Below, piece after piece: positions 8,005-16,126 of a DNA stretch of 64,000 nt (its first letter is position 1; each line of letters begins with the position of its first letter). The stretch lies in contig JAKLJE010000001.1 in assembly GCA_023151315.1 (NCBI GenBank), positions 62,001-126,000 of the forward strand, written 5' to 3'. This DNA comes from Bacteroidia bacterium. Its GTDB lineage: Bacteria > Bacteroidota > Bacteroidia > Palsa-965. The notes below the pieces were generated by a model, which was given only the letters and a program-made list of their open reading frames with translations, was not told where the DNA came from and made no database searches. The translations under genes were made by a program, and so were the position numbers.

Positions 8005-9540
8005 TTATTCGGCAGAGACGGTAAATCTGGCGGTGGTCGATTCTCCTGAGGTGCTGGACACTTGCAGAATATAAACTCCCGAATTCAGATTTGATACGTC
8101 CAGCCGTTGCGAGCCCGTAGCTGTTTCGGTGACATTGGAGATGACGATGCGTCCTGTAAGATCAATGACATTTACAATGCACTCTGTGCGGTTCCATGCA
8201 TCAGGAATATTGAAATTGATAGAGCTGTTGGCTGGATTCGGATAAACACTTAACGATTCCTGTTTATCAGCAATGGAAACTTCCTCCGAACTAAGCCAAC
8301 AGCCAAATGCAGACAGTTGTGTAATGAGACTGCTGCGCCGTGCTGTGATAAAGTTCTTCAGCCCTAAGATGGTTTGACCACCTTGAGGACCGGCAACTGT
8401 AATATCCGACGTGAGATTATTTTCAAAATCCTGATTGGTGTAGAATTTATTTGGGTCAGCATAAACATCGGTGCGTATCATATTGGCTACACTGTCGATA
8501 TAAGGATCCAGATATGCATTGGTAAAATTCTGCATCAGGTAGCAATATGTGGAAATATAAGTCTGGCGATAAACAGGATCGGCCATGAACTTAACCGCAA
8601 GCGGTCGGTTGTTCGGTTGATTGATGTAATCGAAAGTCAGATTTTTAAGTTGCGTGGGCGTCATGCCCATTGTGAATGTTCCGAAAGTTTCATTTACGTC
8701 CCATGGTATCCATCGGAATGCACCTTTCAGTGAATCATGATAGATGTAATAGTTGTGGCCGCTTCCGCAATACGAATCCATATTCACAAACATGTTATTG
8801 ATGACCATATTTGAAATTGCATCCTGACCGAACATCACAGATTCAAGAGAAGTGTAATAAGTTGAAGTGTTGGCATTGTTGATGGAATCAATAAGCACAA
8901 CGAGATCGGTCCAATCGTTGGTTGATGTTTCATCGAGCTCGTATTTGGCAGTATAAGACGAAACTGAATTTCCGAACCATTTCAGATCTCCGTTCGGATC
9001 ACCTTTGAAAAGATTGCCGTTGTTGTTGCCATAGTGCTGTGAAAGAAATTTACCGTTCACATCTTCTACCAATGTGTATAATCCCCAATAAACGTTGTTG
9101 AGATAAACTCTTGCATAAGTACAGCGCGGCGCATGAATATTATGTCTGCGCATATAGTCAAGTGTAAGTTTTTCTCTGATGAAAGTCGGATCCTTGAAAA
9201 GATTATTCAAGTTGAATTTTTTAATTCCGTCGTAATCCTGTCCGGCAACAAATTCATTCAAATCCACTTTGAATGATTTTTTCTGTCCGGGAGCATTGTA
9301 AGAGGAGTTCCCTTTGAATCGTACTCCTGTTGAAGGAAGTACTGTTCCGTCGAAGATCATTTCACAGGAAGTGTAGCGATCTGCAGCGTAGTTGGCCAGC
9401 AGAGTATCCCAGTACGGATTCTGCGTAAAGTTGAAATGAATATCGTGAATGAAATTCACGCCCCAGATACTATCGCCATCTGCAGCATTAAGAGAAAACG
9501 AACTGAGTGCACTGAGGAAAATAACGATCCACTTTTTCAT
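8005..9540 (-). CDS. CotH-family kinase with T9SS C-terminal sorting domain
   Basis: The 511-residue protein has a signal peptide (residues 1-19, ending SLNA), a CotH kinase domain (about 25-400) and a T9SS type A sorting domain (about 430-511: SVYPNPANSSINF, DLTGRIV, LNSGVYILQV). CotH motifs visible are RFKGNSSYN, KSFKVDLNEF, IREKLTLDYMRR, GLYTLVEDVNGKF and the metal-binding segment RWIPWDVNETFG. In Bacillus, CotH is an atypical kinase that phosphorylates spore-coat proteins; here it would act on the cell surface or outside after export by the T9SS encoded at both ends of this window. It is the first gene of the operon with VTC and DUF4956 genes, a recurrent association. Confidence 0.88.
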   Translation of the reverse strand: MKKWIVIFLSALSSFSLNAADGDSIWGVNFIHDIHFNFTQNPYWDTLLANYAADRYTSCEMIFDGTVLPSTGVRFKGNSSYNAPGQKKSFKVDLNEFVAGQDYDGIKKFNLNNLFKDPTFIREKLTLDYMRRHNIHAPRCTYARVYLNNVYWGLYTLVEDVNGKFLSQHYGNNNGNLFKGDPNGDLKWFGNSVSSYTAKYELDETSTNDWTDLVVLIDSINNANTSTYYTSLESVMFGQDAISNMVINNMFVNMDSYCGSGHNYYIYHDSLKGAFRWIPWDVNETFGTFTMGMTPTQLKNLTFDYINQPNNRPLAVKFMADPVYRQTYISTYCYLMQNFTNAYLDPYIDSVANMIRTDVYADPNKFYTNQDFENNLTSDITVAGPQGGQTILGLKNFITARRSSLITQLSAFGCWLSSEEVSIADKQESLSVYPNPANSSINFNIPDAWNRTECIVNVIDLTGRIVISNVTETATGSQRLDVSNLNSGVYILQVSSTSGESTTARFTVSAE

Positions 9541-9722
9541 GTTTGCGGGTTTTGATGATGTGACTCAAGTTTAACAAAACCGTTTAATGAGGCATAAAAC
9601 AATTGACAAATCATTGATAATCCGGAAAGATGGTAAGAGATCGTAAACCATTGATAAACAATATAAAAGGGTATGAGGCGGCAGGAAGCTGAGAAATCGT
9701 TTTCGGGAGATGGGCGGAAGGC

Positions 9723-9750
9723 TTGTCCGGCTTCAAAACGGTTATATTTG
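9723..9750 (+). promoter_or_regulatory. Promoter of cdd (TTG-N17-TATATTTG)
   Basis: TTG at 9723-9725 and TATATTTG at 9743-9750 with a 17-base spacer fit the Bacteroidota promoter consensus; the box lies 13 bases before the cdd ATG. The 220-base gap between the CotH gene start and cdd otherwise shows no gene I can support. Confidence 0.65.
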
Positions 9751-9763
9751 TTGAATACATTCT

Positions 9764-10252
9764 ATGAAAGAATTTACGATTACATCGAAAGTGGAAGTGT
9801 ACAGCTCGGAAAGCGAGTTGATACAGGAGGAGCGCGATTTACTCCAATCGGCTCGGGAGACAGCAGATAACGCGTATGCGCCTTACTCTGGCTTTCGTGT
9901 GGGTGCTGTTCTGCGCATGGATAATGGTGAAATTCTGACCGGAAGTAATCAGGAAAATGTTGCGTATCCATCGGGCTTATGTGCAGAGCGCGTTGCTTTG
10001 TTTCATGCAGGAACTGTTTTCCCTTCTGCTGCTGCAACGCACCTGGTGATTGCATGTCAGTCAGTGAACTTCGAAGTAAACAGGCCCATCACTCCATGCG
10101 GAGCCTGCAGGCAAGTGATTGCGGAGTATGAATCGCGCTGGGGGAAGCCAATTCGCATTCTCATGGCAGGGGCGAAAGGGGAAATCTATGCTGTTAACGG
10201 AATCGGGGGCTTGTTGCCGCTTGCGTTTGAGGCGAATGAACTGAAGCGTTAG
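9764..10252 (+). CDS. cdd: Cytidine deaminase
   Basis: Cdd deaminates cytidine and deoxycytidine to uridine and deoxyuridine in pyrimidine salvage. The 162-residue length fits the small tetrameric type. Zinc and catalytic residues are visible: Cys73-Ala-Glu75 in GLCAERVALF and Cys112/Cys115 in PCGACRQ, plus the substrate-binding SNQENVAYPSG. The N-terminus has an extra stretch of about 20 residues compared with the shortest homologues. It has its own promoter and is followed after about 70 bases by the pyruvate dehydrogenase genes, which have a separate promoter. Confidence 0.95.
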   Translation: MKEFTITSKVEVYSSESELIQEERDLLQSARETADNAYAPYSGFRVGAVLRMDNGEILTGSNQENVAYPSGLCAERVALFHAGTVFPSAAATHLVIACQSVNFEVNRPITPCGACRQVIAEYESRWGKPIRILMAGAKGEIYAVNGIGGLLPLAFEANELKR

Positions 10253-10268
10253 AACCGTATTTCCTCAG

Positions 10269-10297
10269 TTGTAAAACGGGTAATACTTGTATCTTTG
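10269..10297 (+). promoter_or_regulatory. Promoter of the pyruvate dehydrogenase genes (TTG-N18-TATCTTTG)
   Basis: TTG at 10269-10271, an 18-base spacer and TATCTTTG at 10290-10297 match the Bacteroidota consensus. The box ends 23 bases before the pdhA ATG, leaving a short leader, unlike the leaderless arrangement seen at several other genes here. Confidence 0.7.
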
Positions 10298-10320
10298 GAA
10301 ACTCAAAAAATAACGTGCTA

Positions 10321-11346
10321 ATGGCCACTAAAACGAAGAGCACTTCGGATAAGAAGAAAGCGAAGTTCAGCAAAGAGGTTTATGAAACCTGGTATGAATC
10401 GATGCTGGTGATGCGTCGCTTTGAAGAGAAATGCGGAGAAATGTACATTCAGCAGAAGATTCGCGGGTTCTGTCACCTTTACATCGGACAGGAAGCGTTG
10501 GTAGCGGGAGCTGAATCGGCAATCACAAAAGATGATCGTGTAATTACAGCATATCGTGATCACGCACATCCGATCGGACGCGGGATGCACCCGAAGTATA
10601 TTCTTGCCGAATTACTGGGCAAGATCACAGGATGTTCAAAAGGGAAAGGCGGATCCATGCACATTTTCTCGAAGGAATATAATTTCTTCGGCGGTCACGG
10701 AATCGTTGGCGGACAAATTCCGCTGGGCGCAGGAATTGCATTTGCCGACAGCTATAATTCCAACGGACGTGTAACATTGTGTTACATGGGAGACGGTGCT
10801 GTTCGTCAGGGAGCTTTGCATGAAGCATTCAACATGGCGATGCTGTGGAAGATTCCGGTGATCTTCATTATTGAGAACAATAATTACGCTATGGGAACAT
10901 CTGTACAGAGAACTTCAAACGTTCATGATCTGTACAAGTTGGGTCTTGCATACGATATGCCTTCTTTCCAGGTTGACGGAATGAGTTGCGAAACTGTACA
11001 CGAAGCAATTGCTTCCGCTGCAGATCGCGCACGTAAGGGGGAAGGTCCGACTTTGCTCGAGATGAAAACCTATCGTTATCGCGGACATTCAATGTCAGAT
11101 CCTGCGAAGTATCGTACGAAGGAGGAAGTTGAAGAATACAAGCGCCTTGATCCGATTGAGCAGGTAATTACAACCATGAAAGAAAACGGTTGGCTCGACG
11201 ATAAAGGAATCGAGGCTATGGAAAAGAAAGTGGAAGATCTCGTGAACGAATGTGTAAAGTTCGCAGAGGAATCACCATTCCCTGAACCGGAAGAATTGTA
11301 CAAGGATGTGTACGCTGAGCCGAACTATCCTTTCATAATGGAATAA
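10321..11346 (+). CDS. pdhA: Pyruvate dehydrogenase E1 component, alpha subunit
   Basis: This is the thiamine-diphosphate-binding alpha subunit of the E1 enzyme, which decarboxylates pyruvate and passes the acetyl group to lipoyl-E2. I use the ATG at 10321 (MATKTK) rather than the GTG two codons upstream, giving 341 residues. The TPP motif runs from GDGAVRQGALHEAF to IIENNNYAMG (about residues 158-197), and YRYRGHSMSDPAKYRT is the conserved phosphorylation-loop region. The E2 gene follows 24 bases later. The E1 beta gene is not next to it and must lie elsewhere, a split that is common in this phylum. Confidence 0.95.
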   Translation: MATKTKSTSDKKKAKFSKEVYETWYESMLVMRRFEEKCGEMYIQQKIRGFCHLYIGQEALVAGAESAITKDDRVITAYRDHAHPIGRGMHPKYILAELLGKITGCSKGKGGSMHIFSKEYNFFGGHGIVGGQIPLGAGIAFADSYNSNGRVTLCYMGDGAVRQGALHEAFNMAMLWKIPVIFIIENNNYAMGTSVQRTSNVHDLYKLGLAYDMPSFQVDGMSCETVHEAIASAADRARKGEGPTLLEMKTYRYRGHSMSDPAKYRTKEEVEEYKRLDPIEQVITTMKENGWLDDKGIEAMEKKVEDLVNECVKFAEESPFPEPEELYKDVYAEPNYPFIME

Positions 11347-11370
11347 TCATTTTTCAATCAAGAACTATAC

Positions 11371-12639
11371 ATGGCTGAAGTAGTAAAAATGCCGAAGTTG
11401 AGCGATACCATGACAGAAGGTGTTGTTGCGGCGTGGCATAAGAAAGTGGGCGACACGGTTAAGAAGGGTGAAATTCTCGCTGAGATCGAAACGGATAAAG
11501 CGACAATGGAATTTGAATCATTCTATAACGGAACACTTCTTCATATCGGTATTGAAAAAGGTCAAGGCGCACCTGTAGATGCGGTACTTGCTGTGATCGG
11601 GAATAAGGATGAAGACGTAAAAGCTATACTTGCTGCTTTCGCTGCTGCTGCACCGAAACAGGAAACAGCTCCTGCGAAAGAAGAGAAGAAGGCTGAACCT
11701 GTTGCCGTTAAGAAGGAAGAATCTGTGAAAAGCGTTGCTGTTGCAACACCGCAGCCGGTTGCTGTTCCGTCGAACAACGGAGACGGACGCATCAAAGCTT
11801 CTCCGCTTGCGAAGAAACTTGCTGCTGAGAAAGGACTTGATCTTTCAGGAGTTTCCGGAACAGGAGAACACGGTCGTGTAATTAAGCGTGATGTTGCTAC
11901 ATGGCATCCGGGCAAATCCGGTGCGCTTGCATTCGGAAATGCAGTGATCAACGGCAAAGAAGGATTTACTGAGGAGCCGGTTTCTCAGATGCGCAAGACG
12001 ATTGCGCGTCGCTTGTCGGAAAGCAAGTTCGGAGCACCGCACTTCTATCTCACAATGGAAATCGATATGGATCAGGCGTGGAAATCACGTGAAGCGATCA
12101 ATGCGATTTCTCCGGTGAAAGTATCATTCAACGACATGGTGATCCGTGCGTGCGCTTCGGCGTTGCGTCATCATCCGAAAGTTAATTCGAGCTGGTTGGG
12201 AGATCGTATACGTTACAATCAGCACGTGCACATCGGAGTTGCAGTTGCAGTTGACGAAGGTTTGCTGGTTCCTGTAGTGCGTTTCGCTGATCAGAAATCA
12301 TTCGAACAAATCGGAACTGAAGTGCGTGAGTACGCGAAGAAGGCAAAAGACAAAAAGCTTCAGCCTTCTGATTGGGAAGGAAATACATTTACAATTTCCA
12401 ATCTGGGAATGTTCGGAATCGAAGAATTCACGGCAATCATTAATCCGCCGGATGCATGTATACTCGCAGTGGGAGCGATCAAGGAAGTTCCTGTTGTAAA
12501 GAACGGACAGGTTGTTCCGGGCAAAATCATGAAAGTTACTCTGAGCTGCGACCATCGTGTGGTTGACGGAGCTACGGGTGCTGCATTCCTGCAGACTTTG
12601 AAAATGATGCTCGAGAATCCGGTGACCATGTTTATCTGA
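11371..12639 (+). CDS. pdhC: Pyruvate dehydrogenase E2 component (dihydrolipoamide acetyltransferase)
   Basis: E2 forms the core of the complex and transfers the acetyl group from lipoamide to CoA. In 422 residues I see one lipoyl domain (1-80, lipoylated Lys in ETDKATMEF), an Ala/Pro/Glu/Lys-rich linker, a peripheral-subunit-binding domain (ASPLAKKLAAEKGLDLSGV, about 138-170) and the catalytic domain (about 190-422) ending with the active-site SCDHRVVDGATG. Single-lipoyl architecture is typical of Bacteroidota. It is co-transcribed with pdhA and closed by a strong hairpin terminator. E3 is not in the window. Confidence 0.95.
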   Translation: MAEVVKMPKLSDTMTEGVVAAWHKKVGDTVKKGEILAEIETDKATMEFESFYNGTLLHIGIEKGQGAPVDAVLAVIGNKDEDVKAILAAFAAAAPKQETAPAKEEKKAEPVAVKKEESVKSVAVATPQPVAVPSNNGDGRIKASPLAKKLAAEKGLDLSGVSGTGEHGRVIKRDVATWHPGKSGALAFGNAVINGKEGFTEEPVSQMRKTIARRLSESKFGAPHFYLTMEIDMDQAWKSREAINAISPVKVSFNDMVIRACASALRHHPKVNSSWLGDRIRYNQHVHIGVAVAVDEGLLVPVVRFADQKSFEQIGTEVREYAKKAKDKKLQPSDWEGNTFTISNLGMFGIEEFTAIINPPDACILAVGAIKEVPVVKNGQVVPGKIMKVTLSCDHRVVDGATGAAFLQTLKMMLENPVTMFI

Positions 12640-12675
12640 TTTGATCAGAACTTCTTTTTAAAATGATATTGGTAC

Positions 12676-12702
12676 AGGGAAGCTTAAAAGCTTCCCTTTT
12701 TT
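12676..12702 (+). terminator. Terminator of the pyruvate dehydrogenase operon
   Basis: AGGGAAGCTT at 12676-12685 and AAGCTTCCCT at 12688-12697 form a near-perfect palindrome (in practice a stem of about 8 bp with an A/T loop) followed by T to 12702. The stem core AGGGAAGC/GCTTCCCT recurs in the terminator at 13253-13285. Confidence 0.88.
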
Positions 12703-12788
12703 GTGAGTCCTGAATATAGCCACAGGTAATCTTCATCAAATGTTCTTTTGGGTTGCAATTTTTTTTATGATTGTATAAAATCCGGAAC

Positions 12789-13172
12789 ATGAAAAATATT
12801 TTCGCATGCACTGCACTGCTTTTACTGATCGGCTTTAGCTCGTTTACAGTTTCTCAGGAAGGTAAGCCCGATACTGTTCAAACAGGTATATATGGTATTT
12901 GCGGACAAGACTCGTCAAATCGAACCATTGAGCTGAATTTGATGAAGGGTCATACGTTTACTTATTACAACGTTTCCTACGTTGACGGTACTGCGAATTG
13001 CATGGGAAAGTGGAAAGAGGAGAATGGCGTTGTTATATTATTCGATCACAACAATCCATTCCCGATCCATACGAAATGGAAGATCGAGAGTGGTGGAACG
13101 CTCAAGTCGATTAAATCTCAGGGGACAGGAATGATGTTTTTCCGGATCTGGTACATGGGTAATTGCAAGTGA
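12789..13172 (+). CDS. Small secreted protein of unknown function
   Basis: The ATG at 12789 gives 127 residues with a Sec signal peptide (MKNIFACTALLLLIGFSSFTVSQ). The mature part reads like a small beta-sheet domain: TGIYGICGQDSSNRTIELNLMKGHTFTYYN, then GKWKEENGVVILFD, ending in RIWYMGNCK. Such a layout (a measure of content or 'GxW' strand, then a short value strand) is common in lipocalin-like Bacteroidota proteins, but I do not recognise the family. Cysteines near both ends may form a disulfide. It stands alone between two terminators. Confidence 0.7.
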   Translation: MKNIFACTALLLLIGFSSFTVSQEGKPDTVQTGIYGICGQDSSNRTIELNLMKGHTFTYYNVSYVDGTANCMGKWKEENGVVILFDHNNPFPIHTKWKIESGGTLKSIKSQGTGMMFFRIWYMGNCK

Positions 13173-13252
13173 TAATCCCTGTTGAACACACCCCGTGATA
13201 TTCGGGAAGGTGTAATGGTTACAATAGTATTGCTGCTGCGCTAATAAAATTC

Positions 13253-13285
13253 AAAAGGGAAGCCGTTGTCGGTGCTTCCCTTTTT
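13253..13285. terminator. Bidirectional terminator between convergent genes
   Basis: AAAAGGGAAGC at 13253-13263 pairs perfectly with GCTTCCCTTTT at 13274-13284 around a 10-base loop. With T after the stem on the plus strand and on the minus strand it can serve both the gene ending at 13172 and the minus-strand gene ending at 13306. Confidence 0.85.
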
Positions 13286-13305
13286 CGTCCTAGCAATTCC
13301 CCCTG

Positions 13306-13848
13306 CTAGCGGACGCTGATGTTCGTGTTTGTGCTTTTGTTTGAATTCGGGTTAGGTATTCTTGTATTCTTATGATACGTTCTGTCGAAATCGAAATCCT
13401 TCCTCGCCTTCTGGAATGTTACATACGCAACCGGAAAGTCATCGAATGTATTTGAAGGAGCGTCCACACTGATAAACTCAATCGAATATCGAAAACTGTA
13501 GTAGCGGTGCGGTTCCGTATTCGGAACGTGAGTATCAACCAATACGACTCTTTCGCGGTAGCCGGTTTTGCGGAACTTGAGTGCAAAATTGTGGTTCAGC
13601 GGCAACTCATAATATTGTTCGCGTTTATTTGTAACGAAGAAGGAGTCTCGAAGAACACCCTCCTGGAAGATGTACACCATATAATCAGAAACTTTCTGAT
13701 CGTTGATGGTCATTACTCCTGAGAAATCAAGGAAATATCCTTTTTTCATATTCACAGAGTCAACATTGCTGGTATTTTGTGGCTCGGTTGCTGCGGCATT
13801 CAGCGACAGCGAGATGAGCAGTGCGGCGATAAGCTTAGGGGCTTTCAT
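13306..13848 (-). CDS. Secreted beta-rich protein of unknown function
   Basis: The 180-residue protein has a signal peptide (MKAPKLIAALLISLSLNAAA) and a mature part resembling the small beta-sandwich domain of many Bacteroidota envelope proteins: LDFSGVMTINDQKVSDYMVYIFQEG, then FALKFRKTGYRERVVLVDTHV. The 'KFRKTGY-x-x-x-x-x-x-x-DT' segment is the usual strand pair of this type. The C-terminus is rich in Asn/Ser/Arg and looks unstructured. A -7-like box (TAATTTTG, 13870-13877 on the minus strand) lies 21 bases upstream. No function is suggested by neighbours, which are convergent or divergent single genes. Confidence 0.7.
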   Translation of the reverse strand: MKAPKLIAALLISLSLNAAATEPQNTSNVDSVNMKKGYFLDFSGVMTINDQKVSDYMVYIFQEGVLRDSFFVTNKREQYYELPLNHNFALKFRKTGYRERVVLVDTHVPNTEPHRYYSFRYSIEFISVDAPSNTFDDFPVAYVTFQKARKDFDFDRTYHKNTRIPNPNSNKSTNTNISVR

Positions 13849-14004
13849 ATTTTATCTTATTTGTTGATTCAAAATTATTCCGCCGGTGTCGTCTGGTATA
13901 ACCAATTCCGTTGTACGCATTACGCATGTAAGATTTCAAGGGTTTTTGTACACACATCCTCTGTTTCCATTAAAATTCAGCGGTATCTGAAGCCGTGTAA
14001 CTCG

Positions 14005-14012
14005 TAAATTCG
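14005..14012 (+). promoter_or_regulatory. -7 box (TAAATTCG) four bases before the recG start
   Basis: TAAATTCG (TAnnTTYG) ends four bases before the GTG start of recG, so the transcript would be leaderless or almost so. I do not see a good TTG -33 element. Confidence 0.45.
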
Positions 14013-14016
14013 CTTT

Positions 14017-16122
14017 GTGGCGGATAGTTTTCTCGATACACCGGTTGAGTTTCTGAAAGGAGTTGGTCCCGAACGGGCGAAGACCCTGAAATCAGAATTC
14101 GACATTGAAACATTCGGCGATTTGCTGAAATGGTATCCGTATCGTCATGTGGACAGAACCCGATTTTATTCCACGAATGAAATCAATGCGGATTTACCTT
14201 ATGTACAGTTGCGCGGACAGATTCTGAATTTTCAGATTCTTGGAAAATCAAGAGGTCAGCGTGCGGTTGCTCAGCTTACAGACAAGACAGGCAATCTGGA
14301 ACTTGTATGGTTTCAGGGATTGAAGTGGTTGTCCGGGAAATATCTGCCGGGTAAAGAATATATCGTATTCGGGAAGCCAACGGTTTACAATGGCAAGATC
14401 AATATTGCACATCCGGAAGTTACGGAGGTGAAAGAAGAGGAAATTCAAAAGCTGAATGTGCTTCAGCCGATGTATTCTTCCTCCGAGAAAGCAAGACTGA
14501 AGGGCCTCGATTCTAAAGGAATGATGAAGCTGATCCGCACTTTGCTTCCTTTAGCAGCAGGGAAGATTCCTGAGATTCTTCCGCAGAGCACTGTGTCTTC
14601 ACTGAAAATGCTCTCCCGAGAAGAAGCAATCATGCAGATACATTTCCCGACAGATACTTCATTATTGCGTCGCGCCGAAGCCCGAATTAAGTTCGAAGAG
14701 TTTCTGATGATACAACTGCGATTGCTGCGTGTGAAAAGTATTCGCAAAACAGATTTTCAAGGCTTTGATTTTTCCGTTGTAGGAGAGAAGTTCAATTCCT
14801 TCTACTCGCACAACTTGCCTTTCCCGTTGACGAATGCACAGAAGCGGGTGATCAAAGAAATTCGCGCTGATATGGGAAGCAGCAAACAGATGAATCGTTT
14901 GCTTCAAGGTGATGTAGGCAGCGGAAAAACTGTTGTTGCTTTGATGTGCATGCTCATTGCCAACGACAATAATTTCCAGGCGTGTCTGATGGCTCCGACG
15001 GAAATTCTCGCAACACAACATTTTCAATCCATTCGTGAATTGCTGCGTGGTTTGCCTGTGCGTATTGCGTTGCTCACCGGAAATACCAAACAAAGCGAGC
15101 GAAGAATATTACACGAAGATTTACGTTCCGGGAATCTGGATATACTCATCGGTACTCACGCATTGATTGAAGATGAAGTTCAGTTTCGTAATCTCGGCCT
15201 CATCGTTATCGATGAGCAACATCGATTCGGTGTAGAACAACGCTCGAAGTTGTGGAGGAAGAATACGAATCCGCCACATGTTCTCGTAATGACTGCAACA
15301 CCGATTCCGCGTACACTTGCCATGACCTTGTACGGAGATCTTGATACTTCCGTGATAGATGAATTACCGCCGGGACGTAAGCCGATAAAAACCGTTCACT
15401 TCTCGGATACGCAACGCTTGCGTGTTTTCGGATTTATGAAAGAGCAGATTGCATTGGGTCGACAGGTTTACGTTGTATATCCGTTGATTCAGGAATCTGA
15501 AAAGATGGATTACAAGGATCTCATGGATGGCTATGAAAGTATCTCGCGTGCATTTCCGGTTCCTGATTATCGCGTAAGTATTGTTCATGGAAAAATGAAG
15601 CCTGGGGATAAAGATTTTGAGATGCAGCGCTTTGTTCGTGGAGAAACGCACATCATGGTGGCAACTACTGTAATCGAAGTAGGTGTTAACGTGCCGAATG
15701 CAAGTGTGATGGTGATCGAAAGTGCGGAGCGATTCGGATTATCACAGCTTCATCAGTTGCGCGGACGTGTTGGTCGTGGTGCGGATCAATCGTATTGCAT
15801 TCTTATGACCGGACACAAACTGAGTAAGGATACCAAACTCAGAATGGAAACCATGGTGCGCACCAACGATGGATTTGAGATTGCAGAAGTTGATCTGAAA
15901 CTCCGCGGTCCCGGCGATCTCGAAGGAACGCAGCAAAGCGGTTTGCTTGGATTACGATTGGCGGATCTTACGAAAGACGTTTCAATTCTTCAGCATGCGC
16001 GTGTTGTTGCAGCAGAAATTCTGGATAAGGATCCGAAACTGCAAATGCCGGAACACAGTGCGTTGGTGGAAGAACTGCAGCGCGAGCAAAGCAGTTCGGT
16101 GAACTGGGGAAGAATTTCCTGA
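14017..16122 (+). CDS. recG: ATP-dependent DNA helicase RecG
   Basis: RecG remodels stalled replication forks and branch-migrates Holliday junctions. The GTG start gives 701 residues, normal for the family. The N-terminal wedge/OB domain (about 1-240, LRGQILNF, QRAVAQLTDKTG) precedes the helicase core: Walker A LLQGDVGSGKTVVAL, TAPTEILA-like MAPTEILATQHF, the DEQH box IDEQHRFGVEQR, MTATPIPRTLAMT and motif VI LHQLRGRVGRG. The GTG is supported by the -7 box immediately upstream and by the leading residues (ADSFLDTPVEFLKGVG), which match the usual RecG N-terminus. It converges on the DUF2723 gene with a 4-base gap. Confidence 0.96.
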   Translation: MADSFLDTPVEFLKGVGPERAKTLKSEFDIETFGDLLKWYPYRHVDRTRFYSTNEINADLPYVQLRGQILNFQILGKSRGQRAVAQLTDKTGNLELVWFQGLKWLSGKYLPGKEYIVFGKPTVYNGKINIAHPEVTEVKEEEIQKLNVLQPMYSSSEKARLKGLDSKGMMKLIRTLLPLAAGKIPEILPQSTVSSLKMLSREEAIMQIHFPTDTSLLRRAEARIKFEEFLMIQLRLLRVKSIRKTDFQGFDFSVVGEKFNSFYSHNLPFPLTNAQKRVIKEIRADMGSSKQMNRLLQGDVGSGKTVVALMCMLIANDNNFQACLMAPTEILATQHFQSIRELLRGLPVRIALLTGNTKQSERRILHEDLRSGNLDILIGTHALIEDEVQFRNLGLIVIDEQHRFGVEQRSKLWRKNTNPPHVLVMTATPIPRTLAMTLYGDLDTSVIDELPPGRKPIKTVHFSDTQRLRVFGFMKEQIALGRQVYVVYPLIQESEKMDYKDLMDGYESISRAFPVPDYRVSIVHGKMKPGDKDFEMQRFVRGETHIMVATTVIEVGVNVPNASVMVIESAERFGLSQLHQLRGRVGRGADQSYCILMTGHKLSKDTKLRMETMVRTNDGFEIAEVDLKLRGPGDLEGTQQSGLLGLRLADLTKDVSILQHARVVAAEILDKDPKLQMPEHSALVEELQREQSSSVNWGRIS

Positions 16123-16126
16123 AAAA

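Noticed and set aside
9673-9870. 65-residue frame overlapping the start of cytidine deaminase
   Set aside because: It runs in another frame through the cdd coding region, covers its promoter and has no family likeness.
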